A stretch of DNA of 64,000 nucleotides from Cognatundibacterium squillarum (GTDB lineage Bacteria; Pseudomonadota; Gammaproteobacteria; Burkholderiales; Burkholderiaceae_D), in the NCBI RefSeq assembly GCF_014652435.1, contig NZ_BMYU01000001.1:1-64000 (forward strand), read 5' to 3'. Shown piece after piece: positions 1-9,661 of the stretch. The notes below the pieces were generated by a model. The model ran no database searches. It was not told the origin of the DNA and worked only from the letters and a program-made list of their open reading frames with translations. The translations under genes and the position numbers were made by a program. Every line of letters starts with the position of its first letter. Positions within the stretch are counted from its first letter, which is position 1.

Positions 1-45
1 ATGCATCAATGCGGATCACTGCACAGACAGTGCCCCGCCAATACC

Positions 46-285
46 TCAGAACGGGTACGCCACCCGCAGAACTGCGACATTCGCACCCGGATTCGGACGC
101 TTGATCGCGCCATTGGAAAAATGCTGCACCTTCAGACCAACGTCCAGCCCGTTGTTGAACACATAGCCGACGCCGAGGTGATCACCAAACTGGAAGGCTG
201 TTGAGAATCGACGGCCGTTGTTGTTATAAACGTGGTATGAATATATGCCCGCTAACCCGACAGTCATCAGATACTCCGAAAACAC
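46..285 (-). pseudogene. pagL-like lipid A 3-O-deacylase, C-terminal remnant
   Basis: The reading frame of about 79 residues matches only the C-terminal half of PagL-family outer-membrane lipid A 3-O-deacylases. It shows the strand-forming FQFGDHLGVGY segment, then QHFSNGAIKRPNPG, which carries the family's catalytic His-x-Ser pair and the conserved PNPG, and it ends with the aromatic YPF typical of outer-membrane beta-barrels. Full family members are about 170-190 residues with a signal peptide. Here no signal peptide or N-terminal strands can be read upstream; the only available start is a GTG at 285 with no clear ribosome site. I therefore read it as a 5'-truncated remnant. PagL removes an acyl chain from lipid A; this copy probably cannot fold as a barrel. 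An alternative is a frameshifted or mis-sequenced gene. Confidence 0.65.
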
Positions 286-429
286 ACTTTGCAGTTATAT
301 TGTTGAATGGCGCTACGCACTTGCACTGAGACAAATTAATTATGCAGTGCAAATATAGTCAAGATTTCCAGTTTTTTAGATATCCTGTGTTGCACAGTTT
401 TTCACGACAATATGAAGTAAAGGAAACAG

Positions 430-861
430 ATGAAGACAACATATCTTCATATGCATCCCGGATCGTTGACCGACCGGATGTTTATGATTCAGAACAGTTA
501 TACCCATGTTTTGGTGATTGCGCTGACGTCTGTATCAGACCACTCAAGGTATGAATTTTGTCGAAAGTTGATCAGCGATCATTTGCGCTATCTGATGTGC
601 TGGGGGGCATTTGCGAAAGCATGGGAGGATTCTGCAAATGATGTGATTTGCGATAGTCCTGAGTCAGGATCAACTAGCGTAGTGACGACCTGTCCTCCTG
701 ACGAGATGCTTGAGGAGGTATGTTGGTTTGCAAAGTACGCTGCATTAACGGCCAGCGATGAGCCTCGCAGTTTGTTAATACTGGAGATCTCTGAGGTGTC
801 TGAGTATGCTGGTGTCGCTGAGATCGTCAGTGCTGATCGCAGTACAGTATTTGATGCGTGA
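430..861 (+). CDS. small unassigned protein (143 aa)
   Basis: I do not recognise the family with certainty. The start is supported by an AAAGGA ribosome site a few bases upstream of the ATG. The protein is mixed alpha/beta in appearance. It has a hydrophobic strand (HVLVIALTSV) near residue 27, a Cys/Trp-rich middle (LMCWGAFAKAWED), a TTCPPDEMLEEVCWFAKYAA segment, and a second hydrophobic strand (LLILEIS). The pattern of a short strand, a Trp/Cys helix and an acidic loop resembles small stand-alone or immunity-like proteins of unknown function. No signal peptide or membrane segment is seen. It stands alone between the pagL remnant and upp, and a bidirectional terminator follows. Confidence 0.55.
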   Translation: MKTTYLHMHPGSLTDRMFMIQNSYTHVLVIALTSVSDHSRYEFCRKLISDHLRYLMCWGAFAKAWEDSANDVICDSPESGSTSVVTTCPPDEMLEEVCWFAKYAALTASDEPRSLLILEISEVSEYAGVAEIVSADRSTVFDA

Positions 862-932
862 TTTCCGGATGCGGCATCGAAAGGTTAGAGGGTAGCATCC
901 GGTATCCGTATTGCTGAATTATGCAGTAAAAC

Positions 933-964
933 AAAACCCCGCAGCGTTTCCGGCAGCGGGGTTT
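933..964. terminator. bidirectional Rho-independent terminator
   Basis: The GC stem ACCCCGC / GCGGGGT is flanked by AAAA on the left and TTT on the right, so it can end transcription of the 430-861 gene on the plus strand and of upp on the minus strand. Confidence 0.7.
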
Positions 965-1021
965 AATGTTTCTGAGGGCAGTGTTTAAGCACTGCTTATC
1001 AGTTTAGTCAGGGTAGCTGGC

Positions 1022-1657
1022 TTATTTTGTGCCGAAAATACGGTCGCCTGCGTCACCAAGACCTGGAACGATGTAGCCGTGTTCATTCAGACGCTGATCG
1101 ATCGAGGCGGTAATGATCGGTACATCAGGATGCGCTTTGCGCATGACTTCGATTCCTTCCGGTGCGGCCAGCAGACAAACGAATTTAATCGTTTTCGCGC
1201 CGCCGCGTTTCAGGCGTTCGATCGCGGCTGCAGCGGAGTTGCCGGTTGCCAGCATCGGGTCAACAACGATGACCAGACGCTCAGAGATATCTTCCGGCAC
1301 TTTGTAGTAATACTCTACCGGCTCCAGTGTTTCCGGATCACGATACAAGCCGATGTGGCCAACGCGGGCATTCGGCAGCAGATCCAGCATGCCGTCGAGA
1401 ATGCCGTTGCCGGCGCGCAGGACGGAGATCACGCACAGTTTTTTACCGCTGATGACCGGTGCATCGATTTCCTGAATCGGTGTTTCGATACGGGTGAATT
1501 CGATCGGCAGGTCGCGGGTGACTTCATACGCGAACATCTGGCTGATTTCGCGCAACAGGCGGCGGAAATTGTCGGTTGGCGTATCTTTGCTGCGCATCAG
1601 CGTCAGCTTGTGTTGCACCAGCGGGTGCTTAATTTCAGTCACTAAATCGTTCAACAT
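1022..1657 (-). CDS. upp: uracil phosphoribosyltransferase
   Basis: The 211-residue protein is a full-length UPRTase that makes UMP from uracil and PRPP in the cytosolic pyrimidine salvage pathway. The PRPP-binding loop [15 protein letters not shown] lies at about residues 131-145 and the C-terminal uracil-binding loop [13 protein letters not shown] closes the protein, both intact. The length is that of the family. The ATG at 1657 is preceded by GGAGAA. The gene is transcribed alone, divergent from the coiled-coil gene, and ends at the shared terminator near 950. Confidence 0.97.
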   Translation of the reverse strand: MLNDLVTEIKHPLVQHKLTLMRSKDTPTDNFRRLLREISQMFAYEVTRDLPIEFTRIETPIQEIDAPVISGKKLCVISVLRAGNGILDGMLDLLPNARVGHIGLYRDPETLEPVEYYYKVPEDISERLVIVVDPMLATGNSAAAAIERLKRGGAKTIKFVCLLAAPEGIEVMRKAHPDVPIITASIDQRLNEHGYIVPGLGDAGDRIFGTK

Positions 1658-1869
1658 ATTCTCCAGCTAAATTTTTTGCAGGCGCTATTGTACGCCCCTA
1701 TGCCGTTTTACGGTGTAGTCAAACTAAAAACAAACACTCAGCACGGAAAAAGAGGGGAAATCCTGCCTGTATTCTGGTCTTTGAAACAGTTGCAAATCGG
1801 GATAATGACAGCATACGAAAGAAGTTTTTCTTCTGTTGCACGATATTGGCACTCAAAACGGGGTTGAGT

Positions 1870-4800
1870 ATGGACAAGGATCAGACACTTTTACATCGCA
1901 TGACACGCGGTTCCTTTGATGAGGAATTCGATGACAGCAGTGTATTTATGCATTCTTCCGGCTTGCTGGAATCGAATTCTCGGATTGATGTGAAGGGAAT
2001 CCGTGAGGCAATTGCCCGTGTCGAGGCACGGGCTGCACAAGCTGTTGCGGATCAGAAAGCTGCATCTCAACCGGCAGCGATAACGCCAGCCATGTCGGAG
2101 GTCACCCCGGACCCGGCAATGCTGGCGGCTGCGGAAACGAAGCGTCAGCAATTGAAGCAGCAACAGGAAGACGCACTGCGTCAGAAGCTCAGCCTTGAAG
2201 CCCGTGAGCGCGCCGATAAACAATGGCAACACGCTGCACCACTGCCTCCGGTTACCCCGATGCCGGCACCGGTAGTGCAATTGTCGTTGCCTGAAGAAGA
2301 GCATGCATCTGTTGCTGCGAACGCTGCGTTATCCCGTTTTACGCTGCAAGCGCAAGCACAGACAGCGCAGTCCCAGCCGGAAGACAGTCCGCTGACGGAA
2401 GAGCGACGCAAGATGGTGCAGATTCTGGAGCAGGAACATCTCGCTATTTCTCAGGCGCGCAGCGAATCTGAGCAGCGCGCACTGGAAGCCATCCAGATGC
2501 GCGTTCAGGCAGAGCTGGAACTGAAAGATGCCGCAGAAAAACGTGCTCAGGCGGAAGCGCAAGCGGCTGAAGCTGCGCGTGCACGCCGTGATGCCGAAGA
2601 GAAAATCCGTCTGATGACGGAAGAGCGCATCCGCACCGAAAAAGCATTGCAGGAAGCGGCAATGCAACAGATTGAATCTGCTGCCATGGCAGATCATCAG
2701 ATCAAAGCACGCTTGCAGGCAGAACAGCAAGCGCTGGCGGAAGCCGAGGCCCGTCGTCTGGCGGAAGCGGCAGCAACGGCAAATGCGGCTGCGCGTATGG
2801 AAGAAGAACAGCGTGCTGCGCGTATCGCACAGGAACGTGCGCAGGTTGAACAATCTGCACTGGAAATCGCTTGTGAGCAAGCCAATGCAGAACAGGAAGC
2901 TTTACAAGTCGCGGTACTGACAGCGCAACTGACAGGTCAGGCAAAACAGGCAGCGGAAGACAAACTGCAAATTGCGAAAGAACTGGCGGCGGCAGAAGAG
3001 CGCCGTTTGCGTGCGGAGCAAAATGCGGCTGCAGCACTGGCAGAGAAACTGGCGGCAGAACAACGTATTGCGACAGAGCTGGAATGCAAAGCGCAATCAG
3101 AGCGTGAACAGGCTGCAATGCTGGCGGAAAAAGAGGCAGCAGAACACGCAGCACGTATCGCGCAGGAAGCAGCGCTGGCGACAGCAAAACGTGAAGCAGA
3201 GCAGGCACAGCAACTGGCTGCTGTCAGTCAGCAGCGCGCAGCACTGGCGGCAGAACAGCAGCAAACCCGCGAAGCTTTGCTGGCGGCAGAATTGCAGACT
3301 GCACGTGAAGAACAGCAGGCGCTGGATTTACTGCAGGAAGCCGTCGAGACTGAAAAACTGAAGGCTGAAGCAGCACAGGATACCGTGCTGGCAGCACGCG
3401 AAAAAGCAGAAGCAATCGCGGCAGCGACCGAGGCACAGATTGCTGCGCGTAATACCGAACTGCAGGCCTTAGAGCAGGCGCGTGCACAGCAGGAGGCCGC
3501 AGAGCAAGCCCGTCTGGCTGCGGAACTCGAAGCTGCTGCACGTGAAGATGCTTTGCTGCATCAGGCGCAGCAAAAACAACTGGCAGAACAGGCTGCGGCG
3601 CTGGCTGCATTGCAGGCTGTGCAATCGGAGCAGGCAAATCAGGCCGAGCAATCGCGTTTGCAGGCAGAGGCACTCGCTGCACAGGCAATGCAGGAAAAGT
3701 TGGAACATGAGCAGGCACTGGCCGCAGTTTTGCTGGAAAAAGCAGAGCAGGAAAAAACACAGGCGGCATTGCTGGCACGCCGTCAGCATATTCAGGAAGA
3801 AGCGCGTATCGCACGCCGCGCACTGATCGATGCAGAGCAGGCAAGGGTTAGCAAGCTCGAAGAGCATGCCCGTCTGCAGCAAGACTATCTGCAACTGGCG
3901 CAGGCCCGTGCACAGGAAACGGAAGCGCTGAATCAGGTGCTGGCGCAAAAAGCAGATACAGAAGCCCGTACCCTGATCACAACGCAGGAAAATCTGCAGA
4001 CTGAACAGGCATTGCAGGCCGAACTGAATGCCCGCCTCGCGCTGGAACAAGCCAGTCTGGAAGCACGTCAGGCATCACTGGCGGCAGAACAACAGGCGCG
4101 TGAATTACTGGATCTGCGTGTGCAGGAAGAACAGTGTCTGCGTGCTGAGCAGGAGCTGATTCAGCAAGCGGAACTGGAGGCACTGGCTTTGTTGCAGCGT
4201 CGCAAAGAAGCTGCGCAACAACTGGCTGTGCTGGAGCGTGAAGCACTGCGCACTCAGCAGGAAAATGAACAGCAGTTGCAGGCACAACTGGCGGCGCAAC
4301 AACAGCGTCTGCAGGCAGAGCTTGAAGAGCGCGAGGCACAGCGTTTGCGCGCGGAAGCAGAGCAGATCGCCAGCGCGGCAGCGGCTGCCCGAGCAGAACG
4401 TGAGGCAGAGCTGGCGGCAATGGCGCAGGAACGTGCGCAGGCTGAACAACTGGCAGCGCAACTGGCTGACAGCAAGCTGGCTTCTGAGCAACGTCTGCGT
4501 GAACAGGCACGTGTGTTTGTCGCGACGCAGAAAAAAGCACTGGAACTGGTAGAAGAAAAACTGGCGAAAGTCTCGTTGCTGGCAGACACCGAAGCAGAAA
4601 AAGTACGTGCTGAAACCGAGGCGCTGGCACACACTGCCCGCGAACAGGCGATGGTGCAACAGGCCTTAGTAGCAGCCGACGCTGCGCGTGCAGAGGCTGC
4701 ACAGGCTGCCGCGTTTGCCGCCGCCAACGCACACACGGCAGAGCAGATCCGACTGGCAGAGGCAGCGCGCGCAGAAGCTGAGTGCAGCCTGCATCAGGAA

Positions 4801-6843
4801 CTGGCTGCAATTGCAGATCAGGAAGCTTTACTGGTTCGCGTGACAAACGAAAAACTGGCGCTGGCAGAACAATTGCACATCGCAACCGAGCAGCGTATTG
4901 CATCGGAAGAAGCCTTAGCAAAGGCTACTTCTGAACGCATGGCGGCCGAACAGGCGGCAAAAGCGGAAACGGATCGTCGCATAGAGGCAGCTTACCGTCA
5001 GGCAGCACTGGCACGTCAGAAAGCCAGTGCAGAGCAGGCTCGTCGTCTCGCGCTGGAGCAAGCCAATGCGGCTGCCGATGCAGCAATTCTTGCTGAACAG
5101 GCTGAAGCAGAAGCGCAGCAGCAACGTGCGGATGCGACACAGCAAAAGATTCGTTTGCTGCAGGAAAACACCGCGCTGGAACAAGCACGCGCCATAACGG
5201 AGCAAGAACTGGCAAAAGAGCTGAGTGCACGTCAGCACAGCGACCAGCAGGCGCTGCAGGCAATGCAGGCATGTGTTGCGCAAGAGGCTGCACTGGCAGC
5301 TGCCCAGGCGGAACGTGCCGCTGCAGAACAGCATGCACTGGAAATGACGCAAGCCAAACTGGCCGCAGAAAATGCAATGCTGGAACAGGCAAAACAGCAT
5401 GCGGAAATGCAGACGGCAGCCCAGCAGGCCGCATTGGAGAATCAGGAAAAAACAGCAGCATTGCTGCAGCTGGAACAGGCGCGCTTGCAGGCAGAACAGG
5501 CTGCGGCACAACATCTGGCAGAACGCATTCAGGCAGAACAGCAAGCGGCGTCTGCCGCTGCACAGGCGCAGATCGCTGAACAGCGACTGGCTAAAGCTGC
5601 AAGCGAAGCGGCAGCAGCTGCAGAGTTACAGCAACGTGCAGCACAGGAAAAAGCATCTGCACAGGAAGAAGCTGCCCGTTTATTGCAAATGGCAGCCGCG
5701 CAGGAACTGGAAGCCGCACAAATGGCGGAAGCCGCAGCACAGGAAGCCAGCCGCGTACTCGCGCTGCAGGCAGACAATGCAGAGCAGGCACGCCGCGCAC
5801 TGGCACTGGCAACGCAGCAACGTGAAACCGAACAGGAAATTCAGCGTCAACATGCAATGACGGTTGCCGCCGCAGAAGCCCGTCTGGCAGCAGAACATGC
5901 CTTGCTGGACAGCACTGAAATGCGCTTGCAGCACGAACAGAATCTGGCCCGTGAAAGTGAGGCGCGTCTGCAGGCAGAAGCACAGGCGAAACTGGCAGAA
6001 GACAGTCTGGCGCAGCAGGAACAGGCACTGGCAGCCGCCGCCAAAGCACGTGCAGAAGCCGCTGCCGCAGCAGAAGCACTCATTGCACAACGTATTGCGG
6101 AAGAGCAGCGCCTGATGGCGGAAAGTCTGGCGGTCGTTGCGAAGGAACAGGAAAAACTCGCAGCGTTGAAACAGGATCAGGCTGCGATTGCCGAAACAGC
6201 AGCCCGTACTGCGGCAATGGATGAAGAACATGCGGCGCTGGCGGATCTGATTCTGCAACGCCGTGAGGAACAGCAAGCTGCAACAGCCGCATTGCAGGCA
6301 GCACATCAGCATGTGGCGGAACTGAATCAGGCGGAAGTGGCAATGCAGGAATGGCTGCAGACGCAGGCAGAAAGCATGACCCTGCGTGCAATGCAGTTAC
6401 AGGCGATGGCAGAGCAGGCCGGTATCGAAGCGGACAGTCTGATTGCAGCACAGGCAATTCAGCGTGCAACACTGGAAAAAACACGCCGTGTTGCTGAACA
6501 GCAGGCGGAGGCAATGACCCGCGATGTACTGCGCAAGCTGCAGTACGAAGGTAACCGCGTGAACGGCTGGTCTGATCAGGTTCAGGCATTGCTGCAACAG
6601 GCCCCGGTGCAGTTTGACATGCCGGCGATGGCAGCGAACGATGCAAAGCGCAGCTGGCGTCCGGCGCTGGTGGCGGGTGCAGTGCTGACTGCGGGCGTGC
6701 TGGGTGTCGGTTTGCTGCATGTTGCCGGTCCGGCACAGGCAGTGGCAGCACCGGCTGTGGCCAAAGTGCAGGTCGTCAATGCACCTGCACAATCCTTGCC
6801 TTCACTGAAAATGTCTCTGACACTGAGCGCACCGGCACGCTGA
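1870..6843 (+). CDS. giant Ala/Glu/Gln-rich coiled-coil protein with C-terminal membrane anchor
   Basis: The protein has about 1657 residues. Roughly the first 60 residues are not coiled coil (SVFMHSSGLLESNSRI region). Residues of about 70 to 1570 are an almost unbroken run of Ala, Glu, Gln, Arg and Leu in heptad-like spacing, with recurring short units such as LAAEQ, AEQA and EARL. A short unique stretch (QYEGNRVNGWSDQVQALLQQ) precedes a single hydrophobic segment at about 1598-1620. A tail of about 37 residues, rich in Ala, Pro and Val, follows. A type II-like topology is likely, with the long rod in the cytoplasm and a short tail outside. The DNA is strongly repetitive (gcagaacaggc-like words). 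The ATG at 1870 is chosen; a TTG at 1846 would add eight residues. No enzymatic motif is visible. A scaffold or cytoskeletal role is inference; long TolA-like or SMC-like rods look similar by composition. Confidence 0.85.
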   Translation: MDKDQTLLHRMTRGSFDEEFDDSSVFMHSSGLLESNSRIDVKGIREAIARVEARAAQAVADQKAASQPAAITPAMSEVTPDPAMLAAAETKRQQLKQQQEDALRQKLSLEARERADKQWQHAAPLPPVTPMPAPVVQLSLPEEEHASVAANAALSRFTLQAQAQTAQSQPEDSPLTEERRKMVQILEQEHLAISQARSESEQRALEAIQMRVQAELELKDAAEKRAQAEAQAAEAARARRDAEEKIRLMTEERIRTEKALQEAAMQQIESAAMADHQIKARLQAEQQALAEAEARRLAEAAATANAAARMEEEQRAARIAQERAQVEQSALEIACEQANAEQEALQVAVLTAQLTGQAKQAAEDKLQIAKELAAAEERRLRAEQNAAAALAEKLAAEQRIATELECKAQSEREQAAMLAEKEAAEHAARIAQEAALATAKREAEQAQQLAAVSQQRAALAAEQQQTREALLAAELQTAREEQQALDLLQEAVETEKLKAEAAQDTVLAAREKAEAIAAATEAQIAARNTELQALEQARAQQEAAEQARLAAELEAAAREDALLHQAQQKQLAEQAAALAALQAVQSEQANQAEQSRLQAEALAAQAMQEKLEHEQALAAVLLEKAEQEKTQAALLARRQHIQEEARIARRALIDAEQARVSKLEEHARLQQDYLQLAQARAQETEALNQVLAQKADTEARTLITTQENLQTEQALQAELNARLALEQASLEARQASLAAEQQARELLDLRVQEEQCLRAEQELIQQAELEALALLQRRKEAAQQLAVLEREALRTQQENEQQLQAQLAAQQQRLQAELEEREAQRLRAEAEQIASAAAAARAEREAELAAMAQERAQAEQLAAQLADSKLASEQRLREQARVFVATQKKALELVEEKLAKVSLLADTEAEKVRAETEALAHTAREQAMVQQALVAADAARAEAAQAAAFAAANAHTAEQIRLAEAARAEAECSLHQELAAIADQEALLVRVTNEKLALAEQLHIATEQRIASEEALAKATSERMAAEQAAKAETDRRIEAAYRQAALARQKASAEQARRLALEQANAAADAAILAEQAEAEAQQQRADATQQKIRLLQENTALEQARAITEQELAKELSARQHSDQQALQAMQACVAQEAALAAAQAERAAAEQHALEMTQAKLAAENAMLEQAKQHAEMQTAAQQAALENQEKTAALLQLEQARLQAEQAAAQHLAERIQAEQQAASAAAQAQIAEQRLAKAASEAAAAAELQQRAAQEKASAQEEAARLLQMAAAQELEAAQMAEAAAQEASRVLALQADNAEQARRALALATQQRETEQEIQRQHAMTVAAAEARLAAEHALLDSTEMRLQHEQNLARESEARLQAEAQAKLAEDSLAQQEQALAAAAKARAEAAAAAEALIAQRIAEEQRLMAESLAVVAKEQEKLAALKQDQAAIAETAARTAAMDEEHAALADLILQRREEQQAATAALQAAHQHVAELNQAEVAMQEWLQTQAESMTLRAMQLQAMAEQAGIEADSLIAAQAIQRATLEKTRRVAEQQAEAMTRDVLRKLQYEGNRVNGWSDQVQALLQQAPVQFDMPAMAANDAKRSWRPALVAGAVLTAGVLGVGLLHVAGPAQAVAAPAVAKVQVVNAPAQSLPSLKMSLTLSAPAR

Positions 6844-6865
6844 GTTTGTAAAGTTTCACTGAGTC

Positions 6866-6890
6866 AGAGCGGCGTAAGCCGCTCTTTTTT
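6866..6890 (+). terminator. Rho-independent terminator of the coiled-coil gene
   Basis: The stem AGAGCGGC / GCCGCTCT with a GTAA loop is followed by TTTTT, about 25 bases after the stop codon. Confidence 0.85.
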
Positions 6891-7226
6891 ATATCCGGTC
6901 ATTGAATGAGGTTGTACTGATGTATGGCGCAGAGTTTTGCCCGACTTCGTGCCGGTTGCTCATCAGGCTGCCAATCGCCGGAAGACCGAAGTCCGGCGTG
7001 TGCGGCCGCTGAACTGCACGCTGAGTATGCAAGAATCGTCATTCGTGATTTACGGAGCCCCGGACTTTCTGCCGACGACCGCCGGATCGCTGTGCCAGAC
7101 TCCGCATTTGAGGCATTTTTGCCCCGAATTTGGCTTGCTGACGGATTTGCTGACGCTGACAGGCCGGAAACCTGTCAGTGAGTATGGATTGCAGATGGAA
7201 CGGGCGTCAGAGAACTGCTGAATATC
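6891..7226. other. intergenic stretch without a supported gene
   Basis: Short open frames on the plus strand here cross the dispersed repeat at 7025-7112 and have no convincing start or family pattern. Apart from that repeat I see no gene. The left part (6930-7020) is GC-richer and may be decayed repeat or gene sequence. Confidence 0.5.
7025..7112 (-). repeat. dispersed about 90-bp intergenic repeat, copy 1
   Basis: This copy is in the opposite orientation to those at 50.5, 51.6 and 57.3 kb. It contains the family core GGACTTTCTGCCGACGACC and GCCGGATCGCTGTGC and ends with CCGCATTTG. The end near 7025-7045 is the most diverged (TATGCAAGAATCGTC) relative to TATGCAGAACTCCGC in the others. Confidence 0.8.
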
Positions 7227-8570
7227 TCAGCGCGAACGGTGCTCAGGGATAATCATCACGGCCACAAAGCCACGATGTTCATGATTGTAAATACGTAAGC
7301 GACCGCGATGACGTTTGATGATACGGTCCACAATTGCCAGTCCGAGGCCGGAGCCATTGGCCTGACTGCGGGAAGCATCGGCGCGGGTGAAAGGTCGCAG
7401 CAAGCGGTTGATGTCATCGTCCGGTGCGCCATCACCATAGTCACGGAAACTGATCAGTACGCCTTGCTTCTTGCCATTTTTTTTCAGGCTGCACTGCACT
7501 TCCATCAGCACGGTCTGGCGATCCGGATTTTTGCCGTAACGGCAGGCATTCTCAATCAGGTTAGAAAACAAACGATGCAATTCCGTTTCATTGCCATTGA
7601 TGATCAGGCCGGGCGTGATATCCGTACGAATCTGCAGGTTAGAAATGCGCGATGCGTAATCCTTGATGACTTGCAATAACAGTTCACTGATTTCTACCGG
7701 CTCGAAATCATGGTTATCCAGCGGTTTTGCGTAATCGAGGAACTGATTAATGATCGCATCCATCTGCACCAGATCGGATTGCATACCGGCGCGCGCCTGC
7801 GGATCGAGATCCGCCATTTCCACTTCCAGCTGCATACGCGCCAGCGGCGTGCGCAAATCATGCGAAATACCGGCCAGAATGATGGTGCGGTCTGTTTCAA
7901 TCCGCGCCAGATCTTCCACCATCGAATTAAAACTGGTGTTGGTTTCGCGGATTTCTTTCGGGCCGCGTTCCGGCAAAGGCTGAGGGCGCTTACCTTGTGC
8001 GATCTGATATGCCGCCTGACTCAGCTGCGCCAGAGGGTCATTGATCAGTTTGGAAATAATGACCGCGCCGAGTAAGGTCAGCAGCAATGTTGCAGCAGCC
8101 CAGCTGATCACCGGGATGGTAATCGGCGGCTCAATACGTTCGGTATCCAGACGCAGCCAGTAAGGCTGATCATTGATGCGGAAGCTGATCCAGAAACCGG
8201 TTTCGCCATTCACCTGACGCGCAAAGCGGGTATCGGCACCAAGCGTTTGCGTCAGGGAAGCGCCGAGTTCGGTGTTAAAGGCGTTCTTCTCCAGCGGCGC
8301 AGTCACATCTTCACGGTGCAAAGTTGTGATGCGTACCCCTTCGTTACGCGCCATTGTCGTCAGAAAGGCCACGCTGTTTTCCGGCGGAGAGTGTGCAAGT
8401 GCAGCGCGACTGACCGTGACAATCGACACGATCTGCGAGCTCAGTTGCTGCGCCCGTGGTGTGCGTTCAAGACTGCGAAAACTGGCGAACCAAAGCAACA
8501 TGCTTGCCATCACAAGGGCGGCAAGCATGAAGAAGGTGCGCCAGAATAATCCGCTTTTCAGCCATTCCAT
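7227..8570 (-). CDS. envZ: sensor histidine kinase EnvZ
   Basis: This membrane histidine kinase is paired with OmpR in osmotic and envelope-responsive control. The first transmembrane segment lies near residues 10-30 (FMLAALVMASMLLW). A periplasmic domain follows, then a second transmembrane segment (WAAATLLLTLLGAVII) and a HAMP linker. The dimerisation helix has GISHDLRTPLARM (phospho-accepting His), and the ATPase part shows FSNLIENACRYG (N box), RDYGDGAP (G1) and SGLGLAIVDRI (G2), so all catalytic boxes are intact. The ATG at 8570 gives the family-typical MEWLKSGLFWRTFF start. A TTG at 8594 in the same frame is possible, and neither has a strong ribosome site. It lies 38 bases downstream of ompR in the same transcript. 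Confidence 0.92.
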   Translation of the reverse strand: MEWLKSGLFWRTFFMLAALVMASMLLWFASFRSLERTPRAQQLSSQIVSIVTVSRAALAHSPPENSVAFLTTMARNEGVRITTLHREDVTAPLEKNAFNTELGASLTQTLGADTRFARQVNGETGFWISFRINDQPYWLRLDTERIEPPITIPVISWAAATLLLTLLGAVIISKLINDPLAQLSQAAYQIAQGKRPQPLPERGPKEIRETNTSFNSMVEDLARIETDRTIILAGISHDLRTPLARMQLEVEMADLDPQARAGMQSDLVQMDAIINQFLDYAKPLDNHDFEPVEISELLLQVIKDYASRISNLQIRTDITPGLIINGNETELHRLFSNLIENACRYGKNPDRQTVLMEVQCSLKKNGKKQGVLISFRDYGDGAPDDDINRLLRPFTRADASRSQANGSGLGLAIVDRIIKRHRGRLRIYNHEHRGFVAVMIIPEHRSR

Positions 8571-8608
8571 ACTGTTGAGGTAGGAGGCAATCAAAGGTTT
8601 ACCGGTAT

Positions 8609-9376
8609 TCAGTTTTTCTGTCCGTCAGGAATAAACACATAGCCCAGTCCCCAGACTGTCTGGATGTACAGCGGGTTGGACGGGTCCGGCTCGATCAGTT
8701 TGCGCAGGCGGGAAATCTGTACGTCCAGACTGCGGTCAAACACTTCGTATTCGCGGCCGCGTGCCAGTTCCATCAGTTTTTCACGCGACATCGGCTGACG
8801 TGCATGACGCGCAAACACTTTCAGTACCGAAAATTCGCCGGTGGTCAGCGAAATGGTCTGTGTACCTTTACGCAATGTGCGGGTACCCAGATCCAGTGTG
8901 AAGTCGCCAAAACTGAAGGTTTGCGGACCATCGGATGGTGCGCCCGGCAATTCATCAGGTGCTTTACGGCGTAAGACGGCGTTGATACGTGCCACAAGTT
9001 CACGCGGGTTAAATGGCTTCGGCAGATAATCGTCCGCACCCATTTCCAGGCCGATAATACGGTCGACTTCTTCGCCTTTGGCGGTCAGCATAATAATCGG
9101 GGTCTGATCGCCACCACCGCGCAGGCGTCGGCAAATGGCCAGCCCGTCTTCACCCGGCAACATCAGATCCAGTACCAGCATGTCGTAACGTTCACGCATC
9201 CACAGCTTGTTCATGACCTGTGCGTTCTCTGCGCCGACGACATAAAAGCCTTGCTCTGTCAGATAGCGGCGCAGCAGTTCGCGCAGCCGTAAATCATCAT
9301 CAACAACCAGGATTTTCGCTTTTGGCGGAGTGCCCGGTTGGCCAGCACTTTGTTCAATCGTGTTTACAGTATTCAT
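8609..9376 (-). CDS. ompR: response regulator OmpR
   Basis: The protein (255 aa) has an N-terminal receiver domain with ILVVDDD (acid pocket), VLDLMLPGEDGL (phospho-accepting Asp) and MLTAKGEEVDRI, then KPFNPREL. The C-terminal winged helix has the LARGREYEVFDRSLDVQISRLRK and TVWGLGYVF segments characteristic of OmpR rather than other regulators of the class. A 20-residue N-terminal extension precedes the receiver. It is the first gene of the ompR-envZ operon. Targets cannot be read from this window. Confidence 0.95.
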   Translation of the reverse strand: MNTVNTIEQSAGQPGTPPKAKILVVDDDLRLRELLRRYLTEQGFYVVGAENAQVMNKLWMRERYDMLVLDLMLPGEDGLAICRRLRGGGDQTPIIMLTAKGEEVDRIIGLEMGADDYLPKPFNPRELVARINAVLRRKAPDELPGAPSDGPQTFSFGDFTLDLGTRTLRKGTQTISLTTGEFSVLKVFARHARQPMSREKLMELARGREYEVFDRSLDVQISRLRKLIEPDPSNPLYIQTVWGLGYVFIPDGQKN

Positions 9377-9629
9377 AGGCCGTAATGGTACTGAGAACGT
9401 TTCATATTGGAAACCGTTTAGGACGGGGGCTTACAAAGAGTTACATACTTTACTGTGATCAAAATCGCCGCGTTTGTCGCGGAATTTCGTCGAATCCGAT
9501 GCTTTTTTGCACACAGTTGCAAAAAACAGCAACGATGCCGGCTGATTCTCTCACGTATTTCGGGTGGCTGACAGAGCCAGATCAGAGGTCATGCCGAAAG
9601 CGCGCTGTTTGCGGCAGAAAGGGGAGCAG

Positions 9630-9651
9630 GGCGCGGCAGAAAAGCCGCGCC
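9630..9651 (-). terminator. hairpin downstream of smpB
   Basis: The perfect stem GGCGCGGC / GCCGCGCC lies 11 bases beyond the smpB stop. No good U-run follows on the minus strand, so termination is plausible but not certain. Confidence 0.5.
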
Positions 9652-9661
9652 GGAAGGAAAA

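Noticed and set aside
1891-6792. Many long open frames on both strands inside the giant coiled-coil gene
   Set aside because: They are Cys/Leu- or Pro-rich mirror translations of the Ala/Glu/Gln codon pattern, without ribosome sites or family motifs.
6924-7221. Two overlapping 85- and 94-codon frames
   Set aside because: They run through the dispersed repeat; the matching segments at other copies translate in different contexts, so these are chance frames of the repeat.
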